This document shows, in pieces, positions 48,137 to 57,289 of a DNA stretch of 64,000 bases (positions within the stretch are counted from its first letter, which is position 1; each line of letters opens with the position of its first letter). A model generated the notes under the pieces. The model was not told where the DNA came from. It saw nothing but the letters and a program-made list of their open reading frames with translations, and did not search any database. This DNA is from Aliarcobacter skirrowii CCUG 10374 (GTDB lineage Bacteria; Campylobacterota; Campylobacteria; Campylobacterales; Arcobacteraceae). The DNA is taken from the NCBI RefSeq assembly GCF_003544835.1, contig NZ_CP032099.1, positions 1,488,001 through 1,552,000 on the forward strand. The letters are read 5' to 3'. Position numbers and translations under genes: made by a program.

Positions 48137-49069
48137 ATGTCAACTTTTAAGCTCTTTAGTGGAAGTGCAAATCCAGCTTTCGCAAAAAAAGTGGCAGATT
48201 ATCTGGGAATGAAAGTCTCTGATGCTACTTTAAATAAATTTAGTGATGGTGAAATATCTGTTCAAATTACTCAAAGTGTAAGAGGACAAGATGTTTTTAT
48301 TATTCAACCAACATGCTCTCCTGCAAATGACAATTTAATGGAACTTTTAATAATGATTGATGCCCTTAAAAGATCAAGTGCAAAATCAATTAGTGCTGTA
48401 ATACCATACTATGGTTATGCAAGACAAGATAGAAAAGCAGCTCCAAGAGTTCCAATTAGTGCAAAATTAGTGGCTGATTTACTAGAAAAAGCTGGAATAA
48501 ATAGAGTTGTAACAATCGATTTACACGCTGCTCAAATCCAAGGTTTTTTTAATGTTCCTGCTGATAACCTTTTTGGTTCAATTATGTTTGTAAACTATAT
48601 TAAAAGTAAAAATTTAAAAAACCCAATTATTGCAAGTCCAGATATTGGAGGGGTTGCAAGAGCTAGACAATATGCTGATAAATTAGGATATGATTTAGTA
48701 ATAGTTGATAAAAAAAGAGAGAGAGCTAATGAATCTCAAGTTATGAATATAATTGGAGATGTAACAGGTAAAGATGTTATTTTAGTAGATGATATGGTTG
48801 ATACTGCTGGAACACTTGTAAAAGCTGCTGAAGTTTTAAAACAAAAAGGGGCAACATCTGTGATGGCATGTTGTACTCATGGAGTTTTAAGTGGAAAAGC
48901 TTATGAAAATATTGAAAATGGAATTTTAGATGAGCTTGTAATATCTGATACAATTCCAACAAAAGTAGACTCTAAAAAAATTACAGTTTTAACAGCTTCA
49001 ACAATTATTGGAGAGGCTATTAGAAGAATACATAATAACGAATCTGTAAACTCAATTTTTAATAGTTAA
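48137..49069 (+). CDS. prs: Ribose-phosphate pyrophosphokinase
   Basis: Prs makes PRPP from ribose-5-phosphate and ATP for nucleotide, histidine and tryptophan synthesis. The 310-residue protein shows DLHAAQIQGFF (catalytic His region), SPDIGGVARARQYA, the flexible loop VDKKRERANES and the PRPP-binding motif VDDMVDTAGTL. The ATG follows AAGGAAAA. A stand-alone gene ended by a perfect palindromic terminator. Confidence 0.97.
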   Translation: MSTFKLFSGSANPAFAKKVADYLGMKVSDATLNKFSDGEISVQITQSVRGQDVFIIQPTCSPANDNLMELLIMIDALKRSSAKSISAVIPYYGYARQDRKAAPRVPISAKLVADLLEKAGINRVVTIDLHAAQIQGFFNVPADNLFGSIMFVNYIKSKNLKNPIIASPDIGGVARARQYADKLGYDLVIVDKKRERANESQVMNIIGDVTGKDVILVDDMVDTAGTLVKAAEVLKQKGATSVMACCTHGVLSGKAYENIENGILDELVISDTIPTKVDSKKITVLTASTIIGEAIRRIHNNESVNSIFNS

Positions 49070-49071
49070 TA

Positions 49072-49101
49072 ATATTTTAGAGTCAATTGACTCTAAAATA
49101 T
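49072..49101. terminator. Perfect 30-bp palindromic bidirectional terminator
   Basis: 15-bp arms, ATATTTTAGAGTCAA / TTGACTCTAAAATAT, lie between the convergent prs and copA stop codons, with T-rich flanks on the plus side. Confidence 0.85.
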
Positions 49102-49305
49102 CTATTTTATAATCTCATATCCAGCATCAACAATAGCATCTTCTAAAATTTTACTATCTATATCTTTGCTTAGAGTTACTTTTACATTTTTACTTGATAA
49201 ATCAACCTCAACACTACTAACCTCTTCAATTGCATTTAGAACTTTTTCAACTCTTGCTTTGCAGTGTCCACAAGTCATTCCATCTACTTTTAATACTATT
49301 TCCAT
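49102..49305 (-). CDS. Possible internal start giving free CopZ-like chaperone (67 residues)
   Basis: Inside copA, in frame, an ATG at 49305 (Met766) is preceded by AAAGGA with a 7-base spacer, one of the better ribosome sites in the window. It would yield a 67-residue HMA protein with GMTCGHC, the size of CopZ/CopP. The bases before it look like former intergenic DNA. Independent translation is inferred; the fusion is what the frame shows. Confidence 0.5.
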   Translation of the reverse strand: MEIVLKVDGMTCGHCKARVEKVLNAIEEVSSVEVDLSSKNVKVTLSKDIDSKILEDAIVDAGYEIIK

Positions 49306-51600
49306 AAATTCATCCTTTATCTCTAATTTTAAATTATTATATATTTTTGGTTTAAAAAGCTTTAATCTTAAAGCGTTGAATACTACCATTACACTACTTA
49401 AACTCATAGCAGCACCTGCATACATAGGAGTTAGTTTCCACCCTAAAGTTGTATAAAAAACTCCTGCAGCTAAAGGAATACCAATAATATTATAAAAAAA
49501 TGCCCAAAAAAGATTTTGTTTTATATTTTTAATTGTTGCACTACTTAACTGTATAGCTTTAACAACATCTAATAAATCACTTCTTACTAAAATAATATTT
49601 GCAGATTCAATTGCAATATCACTTCCAGCACCAATAGCAACTGATACATCTGCTCTAGTTAAAGCTGGTGCATCATTTATTCCATCTCCTACCATTAAAA
49701 CTTTTTTACCTAAACTTTGAAGTTCTTGGATTTTTTTATCTTTATCTTGTGGTAAAACCTCAGCTATAAAATTTGTTATCCCTAAAGTTTTTGCAACACT
49801 TCTGGCTGTTTTTTGATTATCTCCTGTAAGCATAATAACTTCAAGATTCATTCTTTTAAACTCATCTATAGCATCTTTACTTGTATCTTTAATAGCATCA
49901 AAAATCTCTATAACTCCCAAAACTTCACTACTATTTGCTACAAAAATAGTAGTTTTTCCATCTTTTGACAAATTTTCACTAAGAGCTAAAAACTCTTTAG
50001 GCTCAATATTTTTGCTTAAAATAAACTTCTCATTTCCAATATAGTAAAAACTGTTATCAATTTTGGCTTCAACTCCCAAACCATTTGTTGCTTTAAAATC
50101 AACAAAATTTAAAAAATCTATTTTTTTACTCTTAGCAAAATCTACAATTGCTTTTGCTAGTGGATGTTCTGAATTTTTTTCAATAGTGTAAGCAATTTGA
50201 ATTAAATCATCTTTACTAATAGTTTTATTTGTAAAGATATTAGTTACAGTTGGTTTTCCTTTTGTTATTGTTCCTGTTTTATCTAAAACTATGGTATCTA
50301 TTTTAGAAGCCAGTTCTAGTGATTGTGCATCTTTTATTAAAATTCCATTTTGTGCACCTTTTCCAGTTGCTACCATAATTGCAGTTGGAGTTGCAAGTCC
50401 TAGTGCACAAGGACAAGAGATAATTAAAACAGAAATTGCAATAGAGAGTGAAAACTCAAATGAGTAACCCAAAGAGTACCATGATATAAAAGTTATTATA
50501 GATATTAAAATAACTGTTGGTACAAATATTCCACTTATCTTATCAGCTAGTTTTGAAATAGGTGCTTTTGATGAACTAGCCTCTTCTACTAGTTTTATAA
50601 TCTGAGATAAAAAAGTCTCATCTTTTGTTTTTGTAACCCTAAATTTTATAACCCCATATTTGTTTATACTAGCTCCAAATACACTATCTCCAACTTTTTT
50701 TGAGATAGCTCTGCTCTCACCTGTTAGCATAGATTCATCAACTGATGTATCTCCAAAAATAATAACTCCATCTGTAGGAATAATTTGACCAGGTTTTACA
50801 ATAACTATATCTTCAAGAGCTAAATTCTCAACTAAAACCTCTAGTTCTTTATCATCTTTTAAAATAGTTGCTTTTTTTACATTTAAATCTATTAATTTTT
50901 TAATTGCTTCAGATGTATTTGATTTTGCTCTTGCTTCAAGATATTTTCCAAATGTAATTAGAGTTAAAACAACAGCAGCACTCTCAAAATAAAGATTCAT
51001 AGAGTACTCTTTTACAATATCTAAATCATTTACTCCTAAAGCATAAGCTATTTTATATATAGAGAAAACTCCATAAACCATTGCAGCACCTGTTCCAATT
51101 GCTACTAAAGAGTCCATATTTGGAGAGCCTTTAAAAAGTGTTTTAAACCCTACTTTATAATATTTTTTGTTTATTAAAACTATTGGAAGTGATAATAAAA
51201 ATTGAGTAAATGAGAATGTTATAGCATTTTGTGTTCCGTGAAAAAATGATAAGAAATACCAATTTAACATATGCCCCATAGAGATATAAAATAGTGGGAC
51301 TGCAAAAATTAAAGATATTATTAATCTATTTTTTAACTCCACTATCTCATTTGAAGATAAATCTTTTTCTTTATTTTTAATATTATCTATTTTTAAAGTT
51401 GCTTCATATCCAGCATTTTCAACAGATTTTATAATTTTTTCATCATCCAATAAACTCTCTTCATATTTTACAAGCATGCTATTGTTTAATAAATTGACAT
51501 TTAGCTCTTTAACTCCTTGAAGTTTTTTAACACTTCTATCAACTGCATTTGAACAAGCAGAACATGTCATACCTTTAATATCAAATTTTCTAGTTATCAT
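49102..51600 (-). CDS. copA: Copper-exporting P-type ATPase CopA with C-terminal CopZ-like domain
   Basis: An 832-residue P1B ATPase exporting Cu+. The N-terminal HMA domain has GMTCSACS (10-17). The core shows TGES (actuator), CPCALGLATP (membrane copper site), DKTGTITKG (phosphorylation) and GDGINDAPAL. The ATPase part ends near FNALRLKLFKPK (about 752). After a short AT-rich linker a second complete HMA domain follows (from Met766, VDGMTCGHCKARVE) and ends at the stop. A C-terminal HMA is unusual. It corresponds to a stand-alone CopZ/CopP chaperone, which in Helicobacter is a separate gene next to copA. lepA is divergent. Confidence 0.94.
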   Translation of the reverse strand: MITRKFDIKGMTCSACSNAVDRSVKKLQGVKELNVNLLNNSMLVKYEESLLDDEKIIKSVENAGYEATLKIDNIKNKEKDLSSNEIVELKNRLIISLIFAVPLFYISMGHMLNWYFLSFFHGTQNAITFSFTQFLLSLPIVLINKKYYKVGFKTLFKGSPNMDSLVAIGTGAAMVYGVFSIYKIAYALGVNDLDIVKEYSMNLYFESAAVVLTLITFGKYLEARAKSNTSEAIKKLIDLNVKKATILKDDKELEVLVENLALEDIVIVKPGQIIPTDGVIIFGDTSVDESMLTGESRAISKKVGDSVFGASINKYGVIKFRVTKTKDETFLSQIIKLVEEASSSKAPISKLADKISGIFVPTVILISIITFISWYSLGYSFEFSLSIAISVLIISCPCALGLATPTAIMVATGKGAQNGILIKDAQSLELASKIDTIVLDKTGTITKGKPTVTNIFTNKTISKDDLIQIAYTIEKNSEHPLAKAIVDFAKSKKIDFLNFVDFKATNGLGVEAKIDNSFYYIGNEKFILSKNIEPKEFLALSENLSKDGKTTIFVANSSEVLGVIEIFDAIKDTSKDAIDEFKRMNLEVIMLTGDNQKTARSVAKTLGITNFIAEVLPQDKDKKIQELQSLGKKVLMVGDGINDAPALTRADVSVAIGAGSDIAIESANIILVRSDLLDVVKAIQLSSATIKNIKQNLFWAFFYNIIGIPLAAGVFYTTLGWKLTPMYAGAAMSLSSVMVVFNALRLKLFKPKIYNNLKLEIKDEFMEIVLKVDGMTCGHCKARVEKVLNAIEEVSSVEVDLSSKNVKVTLSKDIDSKILEDAIVDAGYEIIK

Positions 51601-51697
51601 AAAAATCCTTGATAAATTTTGTATTGGATAATAACCAAGTTCCTTTTAAATGCGAATGAAGAGTTTAATCTTTAACAAAAACTTACTACTTTTTAGA

Positions 51698-51703
51698 TAT
51701 AAT
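51698..51703 (+). promoter_or_regulatory. -10 box of lepA
   Basis: TATAAT within TTTTTAGATATAATC, the T-rich -10 context typical of Campylobacter-type sigma70 promoters, lies 43 bp before the TTG start. Confidence 0.6.
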
Positions 51704-51746
51704 CTTGCCACTTTGAAAATAATCTTTTAAAATTATAGGAAAAAAA

Positions 51747-53534
51747 TTGCAAAAAAATATTAGAAACTTTAGTATCATAGCTCATATTGACCACGGTAAA
51801 TCAACACTTGCAGATAGAATTATTCAAGAGTGTGGAGGAATAAGTGATAGAGAAATGACTTCTCAAGTTATGGACAATATGGATATAGAAAAAGAGAGAG
51901 GTATTACAATAAAGGCTCAAAGTGTTAGGCTAAACTACACTTTAAATGGTGAAAAATATATTCTAAATCTTATAGATACTCCAGGACATGTCGATTTCTC
52001 TTATGAAGTAAGCCGTTCTTTAGCATCATCTGAAGGTGCTTTGCTTATTGTTGATTCAACTCAAGGTGTTGAAGCACAAACAATAGCAAATGTATATATT
52101 GCAATGGATAATGACTTAGAGCTTCTTCCTGTTGTTAATAAAATAGATTTACCAAGTGCTGATCCAATGAGAGTTTTAGCAGAAGTTGAAGAGGCTATTG
52201 GACTTGATTGTACAGAGCATAATTTAATAAGTGCAAAAACTGGTCTTGGAGTTAAAGATTTAATAGAGTCAATTATAAAAAGAGTACCTTCTCCAAATGG
52301 TGATGAGAATGCACCTACAAAAGCTTTAATCTACGACTCTTGGTTTGATAACTATTTAGGAGCTTTGGCGCTTGTAAGAGTTTATGATGGAAGTATCAAA
52401 AAAGGTCAAACTTTAAGAATGATGAATACAAAAGTTGAGCATCAAGTTTTAAGTTTGATGTATCCACACCCTTTAAAAAGAGAAGATACTTTAGAGATAA
52501 AAACAGGTGAAATAGGTATTGTTGTATTAGGTCTTAAAACTTTAGATGGAATTGCAGTTGGTGATACAATGACTGATGCAAAAAATCCAACTGCACAGAT
52601 TATTGATGGTTTTGAACCTGCAAAACCATTTGTATTTGCAGGACTTTATCCTATAGAGACAGATAAATTTGAAGATTTAAGAGAGGCTTTGAATAAACTA
52701 AAATTAAATGACTCTTCAATCTCTTTTGAACCTGAAAGTTCAATGGCTCTTGGAAGTGGATTTAGAACTGGATTTTTAGGAATGCTTCATATGGAAGTTA
52801 TTAAAGAAAGACTTGAAAGAGAGTTTGATTTAGATTTAATAGCAACTGCTCCAACAGTTATTTATGAAGTTTTAAAAAAAGATGGAGAAAAAATAACTAT
52901 TCAAAATCCAAGCGAACTTCCTGAGCCAAACTATATAGAGACAATTTTTGAACCTTATGTAAAATCTACAATTTTAGTTCCTGATGAGTTTTTAGGAAAT
53001 GTTATAAAACTTTTAAACGATAAAAGAGGAATTCAATTAAAAATGGATTACATAGGAAAAAGAGTTCTTCTTGAGTATGATTTACCTATGAATGAGATTG
53101 TAATGGATTTTTATGATAAATTAAAATCTACAACAAAAGGTTATGCATCTTTTGATTATGAACCTGTTGGATTTAGAGAAGGAAACTTAAAAAAACTTGA
53201 TGTTAGAGTTGCTGGAGATATAGTTGATGCACTATCTATCATAGTTCCTGAAGATAAAGCTGTTTCAAGAGGAAGAGAGTTTGTAAAAGCACTAAAAGAG
53301 CTAATTCCTAGACAACTTTTTGAAGTTGCAGTACAAGCTAGTATTGGAAGCACAATAATTGCTAGAGAGACTGTAAAATCTATGGGGAAAAATGTAACTG
53401 CAAAGTGTTATGGTGGAGATATTACAAGAAAAAGAAAACTTCTTGAAAAACAAAAAGAGGGTAAAAAAAGAATGAAAGCTATCGGAAAAGTAAATGTTCC
53501 ACAAGAGGCTTTTATGGCTGTATTGAAAATCTAA
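51747..53534 (+). CDS. lepA: Elongation factor 4 (LepA)
   Basis: A ribosomal GTPase that affects translocation and assembly under stress. The 595 residues show G1 AHIDHGKST, switch [25 protein letters not shown], and the LepA-specific C-terminal domain ([24 protein letters not shown], split across the conserved end). The start is TTG 51747, preceded by AGGA. Full length. A ComF-like gene follows 11 bp later. Confidence 0.97.
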   Translation: MQKNIRNFSIIAHIDHGKSTLADRIIQECGGISDREMTSQVMDNMDIEKERGITIKAQSVRLNYTLNGEKYILNLIDTPGHVDFSYEVSRSLASSEGALLIVDSTQGVEAQTIANVYIAMDNDLELLPVVNKIDLPSADPMRVLAEVEEAIGLDCTEHNLISAKTGLGVKDLIESIIKRVPSPNGDENAPTKALIYDSWFDNYLGALALVRVYDGSIKKGQTLRMMNTKVEHQVLSLMYPHPLKREDTLEIKTGEIGIVVLGLKTLDGIAVGDTMTDAKNPTAQIIDGFEPAKPFVFAGLYPIETDKFEDLREALNKLKLNDSSISFEPESSMALGSGFRTGFLGMLHMEVIKERLEREFDLDLIATAPTVIYEVLKKDGEKITIQNPSELPEPNYIETIFEPYVKSTILVPDEFLGNVIKLLNDKRGIQLKMDYIGKRVLLEYDLPMNEIVMDFYDKLKSTTKGYASFDYEPVGFREGNLKKLDVRVAGDIVDALSIIVPEDKAVSRGREFVKALKELIPRQLFEVAVQASIGSTIIARETVKSMGKNVTAKCYGGDITRKRKLLEKQKEGKKRMKAIGKVNVPQEAFMAVLKI

Positions 53535-53545
53535 AAGGTTTTATT

Positions 53546-54118
53546 TTGAAGTGTACAAGTTGTGATAAGTTATCTTTACAAATGATTTGTAAAACTTGTC
53601 AAACCACACTACTTGAGCCAAACTTTTATAAAAAAGAGCTAGAGAAAGATTTTTTTATCTACTCTTTTTATGATTACAAAGATTTGGAAGATTTAATCCA
53701 AAGCAAATATCACTTCTATGGAGATAGAGTTTTTAATATCTTAGGAAAGCTTAGCTTTGCTAAATTTGCTTCAAACTTTACTTTTACCCACACTATTTTG
53801 GCTCTTCCAATAGATGACCACACAAGACACGATTTCTCTCAAACTGCTATTTTGGCAAAGCATTTAAAAAGTGCTTTTATAAAACCAGTTTTCAACACTT
53901 TAAAAGCTAAAAATATTGTTAAATATGCTGGAAAAAATTTGGAGTTTAGACAAAAAAATCCAAGAAAATTTATCTATAGTGGAGTAAAAAATTGTGATGT
54001 AATTTTAATTGATGATGTACTTACTACAGGAACAACTATTTTAGAGGCTAAAAAAGCTTTAAAAAAAGAGGGTGTAAATGTTTTGTTTGCTCTTACTCTA
54101 TGCTCATTTTTAAATTAA
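53546..54118 (+). CDS. ComF-family phosphoribosyltransferase-like protein
   Basis: A 190-residue protein starting at TTG 53546 (AAAGG upstream). The N-terminal zinc ribbon with two CxxC pairs (CTSCDK, CKTCQT) precedes a PRTase domain with the PRPP-loop-like VILIDDVLTTGTTILEA (about 150-166). This matches ComF, a cytoplasmic protein needed for DNA uptake in competent bacteria (homologue CtsW in Campylobacter). Its molecular job is uncertain, possibly linked to the ComFA helicase or PriA. It follows lepA and precedes hisH. Confidence 0.88.
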   Translation: MKCTSCDKLSLQMICKTCQTTLLEPNFYKKELEKDFFIYSFYDYKDLEDLIQSKYHFYGDRVFNILGKLSFAKFASNFTFTHTILALPIDDHTRHDFSQTAILAKHLKSAFIKPVFNTLKAKNIVKYAGKNLEFRQKNPRKFIYSGVKNCDVILIDDVLTTGTTILEAKKALKKEGVNVLFALTLCSFLN

Positions 54119-54125
54119 TAATAGA

Positions 54126-54131
54126 TATAAT
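54126..54131 (+). promoter_or_regulatory. -10 box of hisH
   Basis: TATAAT within ATAGATATAATCTAT lies 22 bp before the start. The box sits inside a 6-bp inverted repeat (ATAGAT/ATCTAT), which could also serve as an operator. Confidence 0.5.
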
Positions 54132-54152
54132 CTATCCTTTAAAAGGATTTAG

Positions 54153-54758
54153 ATGTTAGGAATAATAGACTACAATATGGGAAATCTGGCAAGTGTTTAT
54201 AACGCTTGTTCAAAATTTACAAAAGATTTAAAAATTGTAAAAAATGCAGATGATTTAAAAAATTTAGACAAAATAATACTACCAGGAGTTGGAGCATATA
54301 AAGATGCTATGCAACATTTAGAAAATAGTGGCTTAAAAGATGCTATTTTAGATTTTGCAAATAGTAAAAAACCACTTCTTGGAATTTGCCTTGGAATGCA
54401 ACTTTTGTTTGAAAGCTCTGAAGAGTTTGGATATACAAAAGGTTTAGGATTAATTGAAGGAAAAGTTGTGAAATTTGATAAATCAAAGATGAGTAGTGAT
54501 TTAAAAATTCCACATATGGGATGGAATAAAACAGTAAATAAAGATAATCCACTTTTTAAAAATCTACAAAACCCATATTTATATTTTGTACACTCTTATC
54601 ATGTCGTTACAGATGATAAATATACAATAGCAACAACAAATTATGGATATGATTTTGTAAGTGCTGTAAACAAAGATAATATTTTTGGATTTCAACCTCA
54701 TCCTGAAAAGTCTCATAATAATGGACTTAAAATATTAGAAAACTTTATAAATTTATAA
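54153..54758 (+). CDS. hisH: Imidazole glycerol phosphate synthase subunit HisH
   Basis: The glutaminase subunit supplies ammonia to HisF in histidine and purine-linked AICAR synthesis. The 201-residue class I amidotransferase has the oxyanion and nucleophile motif LGICLGMQ and the catalytic His-Glu pair in FQPHPEKS. The ATG follows AAAAGGAT. It is separated from hisA by 133 bp containing three hairpins; hisF is not in the window. Confidence 0.96.
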   Translation: MLGIIDYNMGNLASVYNACSKFTKDLKIVKNADDLKNLDKIILPGVGAYKDAMQHLENSGLKDAILDFANSKKPLLGICLGMQLLFESSEEFGYTKGLGLIEGKVVKFDKSKMSSDLKIPHMGWNKTVNKDNPLFKNLQNPYLYFVHSYHVVTDDKYTIATTNYGYDFVSAVNKDNIFGFQPHPEKSHNNGLKILENFINL

Positions 54759-54761
54759 TAA

Positions 54762-54788
54762 AAAAGGCTTTGTTCTCAAAGCCCTTTA
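54762..54788 (+). terminator. Hairpin after hisH (possible attenuator or terminator)
   Basis: The stem GGCTTTG / CAAAGCC with a 4-base loop begins 7 bp after the stop region and is followed by CTTTAGGTTTTT. It may partly end transcription between hisH and hisA. Confidence 0.55.
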
Positions 54789-54796
54789 GGTTTTTG

Positions 54797-54837
54797 CTAC
54801 TTTTTAGGGGATTTTCAATCCCCGCTATAAAAAGTAG
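54797..54837 (+). other. Nested hairpin in the hisH-hisA gap
   Basis: The outer 10-bp stem CTACTTTTTA / TAAAAAGTAG encloses an inner 7-bp stem GGGGATT / AATCCCC with a TTC loop and a 4-base bulge (GCTA). It is markedly more GC-rich at the core than its surroundings and matches no known riboswitch that I recognise. Confidence 0.6.
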
Positions 54838-54853
54838 TAATTGAGAAAAAAGT

Positions 54854-54885
54854 TCCTTTTTTAAATAGGAACTATTTAAAAAGGA
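54854..54885 (+). promoter_or_regulatory. Hairpin covering the hisA ribosome binding site
   Basis: TCCTTTTTTAAATAG pairs with CTATTTAAAAAGGA (14 bp, one bulged T) around a GAA loop. The right arm contains most of the AAGGAG Shine-Dalgarno (54881-54886) of hisA, so folding would block initiation. Confidence 0.6.
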
Positions 54886-54891
54886 GAAATT

Positions 54892-55599
54892 ATGGATATA
54901 TTACCAGCGATTGATTTAAAAGATGGAAAGGCTGTAAGACTTAGCAAAGGGCTTATGGATAGTGCAAAAATCTACTCAGATGAACCATGGATGGTAGCAA
55001 AAAGATTTGAAGAGTTAGGAAGTAAGTGGGTTCATATTGTTGATTTAAATGGAGCATTTGAAGGAAAACCAGCCAACTTAGAGCAGATTAAAAAAATTAG
55101 AGAGAACTGTAATTTAAAAATTGAACTTGGTGGCGGAATAAGAGATGAAAAAACTATTCAGATGTATTTAAAACTTGGAGTTGATAGATTAATTCTTGGC
55201 TCAATCGCTGTTAAAGATCCACAATTTGTAAAAGATATGGCAAAAAAATATCCAATCGCTGTTGGAATTGATGCAATAAATGGAATGGTTGCAGTTGAGG
55301 GTTGGGCAGAAGTTTCAACAATGAAAGCTACCTCTTTAGCAAAAGAGTTTGCAAATGCTGGAGTTGAAGCAATTATTTGTACAGATATAAGCAAAGATGG
55401 TATGCTTTGTGGAGTTAATGTTGAATTTACGCAAGATATTGCACTTGCTAGCAATGTTTACACAATTGCAAGTGGTGGAGTTAAAGATATTGAAGATATC
55501 AAAAACTGTAAAGCAAATGGAAATATTGGTGGAGTAATTGTTGGAAAAGCATTTTATGAAGGTACTTTAGATTTAGAAGAGGCTTTTAAAATTCTTTAA
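54892..55599 (+). CDS. hisA: Phosphoribosylformimino-5-aminoimidazole carboxamide ribotide isomerase HisA
   Basis: HisA catalyses the Amadori rearrangement of ProFAR in histidine synthesis. The 235-residue TIM barrel has the first catalytic Asp in [13 protein letters not shown] (Asp8), the GGGIRDEKT phosphate loop, the second Asp in [11 protein letters not shown] and the ASGGVKD and VGKAFYEG end motifs. The ribosome site AAGGAG lies in the right arm of a stable hairpin. The gene ends in a shared terminator with hemH. Confidence 0.96.
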   Translation: MDILPAIDLKDGKAVRLSKGLMDSAKIYSDEPWMVAKRFEELGSKWVHIVDLNGAFEGKPANLEQIKKIRENCNLKIELGGGIRDEKTIQMYLKLGVDRLILGSIAVKDPQFVKDMAKKYPIAVGIDAINGMVAVEGWAEVSTMKATSLAKEFANAGVEAIICTDISKDGMLCGVNVEFTQDIALASNVYTIASGGVKDIEDIKNCKANGNIGGVIVGKAFYEGTLDLEEAFKIL

Positions 55600-55628
55600 T
55601 ATAAGCTAGAAAATTCTAGCTTATATTA
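55597..55628. terminator. Bidirectional terminator between hisA and hemH
   Basis: A 15-bp perfect stem (TAATATAAGCTAGAA / TTCTAGCTTATATTA) with a 2-base centre contains both stop codons. Confidence 0.85.
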
Positions 55629-56545
55629 TCTTTTATAGCCTCTATAAAATCATCTCCATCATTTACACACTTACAAACTTTATACTCAAGTATTCCAATC
55701 TCATCGGCAACTTCTCTATATTCAATATCAAGTTCAAAATCTGTTTCAGAGTTATCCACAATAAATGATAGTGGATAGATAATTACATTATCATTTTCAA
55801 AGTTTTTTAACATATCTTCAAGTGAAGGTTCAAGCCATTTTAGTGGTCCAACTTTTGATTGATAAGCAAGATTTATAGATTTAAAATCTATATTTTTTTC
55901 TTTTAATTTTTTACTTAAAATCTCAACATGTTCAATCATCTGTTTTTGGTATGGGTCACCATTATCAACAATTTTTTGAGGAAGTCCATGAGCTGAGAAA
56001 ATAAGATTGTATTTAACACCTTCTTGCATATTTCTCTCTATCTCATTTACAATGCAGTTGTTAAATTTATCATTTTTATAAAAATCATTTATAGTTTTGA
56101 TTTTAAAACTATTTTTTGCATATTTTAAAAAATCTTCCATTGAAGATTTTGTAGTTGTTGTAGAGTATTGCGGATAAAGTGGAAGTAAAAAAACTTCACT
56201 TATTCCATCCTCTTTTAACTTCTCAACAACATCTTTTGCAAAAGGTGGAGTATATCTCATAACTTGATATGTTGTATATCCATCTATTTTCTCGTTACAC
56301 TTTTCTACTAACTTTTCTGTTAAAGAATTAATTGGAGATGCATTTCCAATCTCCTCATAGTTTTTCCAAGCACTATTTAATCTCTTTGTTACTATAAAAA
56401 AAGCTATCATTTTTCTAAGAAGTGCGCTTTTAACTGTTAAAATATTCTCATCATTAAACATATTTGTTAAAAACATTTTTAATTCATCTTTGCTTCTAGC
56501 CCCACCCATATTTAGTAAAACTAAAGCTTTGTTACTATTTTTCAT
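55616..56545 (-). CDS. hemH: Ferrochelatase HemH
   Basis: HemH inserts Fe2+ into protoporphyrin IX to form heme. The 309-residue protein shows LLNMGGARS at the N terminus, PLYPQYSTTTT, the metal-binding histidine in IFSAHGLPQ and the glutamate in VDNSETDFELD. Its start overlaps the end of an ABC ATPase gene by 11 bp. Heme demand is evident from the cytochrome and cbb3-assembly genes just upstream. Confidence 0.95.
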   Translation of the reverse strand: MKNSNKALVLLNMGGARSKDELKMFLTNMFNDENILTVKSALLRKMIAFFIVTKRLNSAWKNYEEIGNASPINSLTEKLVEKCNEKIDGYTTYQVMRYTPPFAKDVVEKLKEDGISEVFLLPLYPQYSTTTTKSSMEDFLKYAKNSFKIKTINDFYKNDKFNNCIVNEIERNMQEGVKYNLIFSAHGLPQKIVDNGDPYQKQMIEHVEILSKKLKEKNIDFKSINLAYQSKVGPLKWLEPSLEDMLKNFENDNVIIYPLSFIVDNSETDFELDIEYREVADEIGILEYKVCKCVNDGDDFIEAIKDNIS

Positions 56546-57128
56546 CTTCCAACCTTATAATTTTATTACTACACCATTTTGCCATATCTAAATCGTGAGT
56601 CACCAATAAAACAGCACAAGAATCAAGAAGTTCAACTATTAACTTCATTGTCTCATAAGCTATTATATTGTCAAGTGCTGATGTTGGCTCATCAACTAAA
56701 AGAAGCTCTGGCTTTAAAAGAATTGCTCTTAAAATAGAGCATCTTTGAAGTTGACCACCACTTAACTCATACGGTTTTTTATATAAAAACTCAATATCTA
56801 AACTTAATTTTGGCAAAATCCTATCAAGTTCATCTTTAAAATCTCTATTTAAAACATCTTTTATCTGCTCATAAATAGTATATGTTGGATGAAAAGATGA
56901 AAAAGGATCTTGAAATATAATAGCTGTTTTGCTCTTTTTTATCTCTCCAAACTCCTGTTTTAAATTTCCTAAAATAAGTTCAAAAAGTGTTGATTTTCCA
57001 CTACCACTCTTTCCAATTATTGTTACAAGTTCACCTTTTTTTAGATTTAAATTAAAGTTTGAAAATATATAGTTACCTTTTTTGTAAGCAAATTTTAGAT
57101 TTTTTATCTCTAACACAAAACTATCCAA
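56535..57128 (-). CDS. Orphan ABC transporter ATPase, Opp/Dpp/Nik type
   Basis: A 197-residue ATP-binding subunit. Walker A GKSGSGKST (about 38-46), Q-loop IFQDPFSSFHPTYTIYEQI (typical of peptide/nickel importer ATPases), signature LSGGQLQR, Walker B LLLVDEPTSALD and H-loop VTHD are all intact. It is shorter than DppD/F (about 260-330) because it lacks the C-terminal oligopeptide domain. The start is TTG with AAGGAAA. No permease or binding protein is adjacent. Overlap with hemH suggests a link to iron, heme or metal movement, which is inference only. Confidence 0.85.
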   Translation of the reverse strand: MDSFVLEIKNLKFAYKKGNYIFSNFNLNLKKGELVTIIGKSGSGKSTLFELILGNLKQEFGEIKKSKTAIIFQDPFSSFHPTYTIYEQIKDVLNRDFKDELDRILPKLSLDIEFLYKKPYELSGGQLQRCSILRAILLKPELLLVDEPTSALDNIIAYETMKLIVELLDSCAVLLVTHDLDMAKWCSNKIIRLEDEK

Positions 57129-57289
57129 AAGCTATTTCCTTTTTTAGTTTGTAATATATTCAAAATAGGCTTTAATATATATTTATATTTAATATATTTT
57201 TAATTGTAATAATTTATTAACCTTTTTTATTAAGAGAATTACAAAGAAAATATAGTTAGAATACAGCTTAAAATTTTAAAGGAGAAAAG

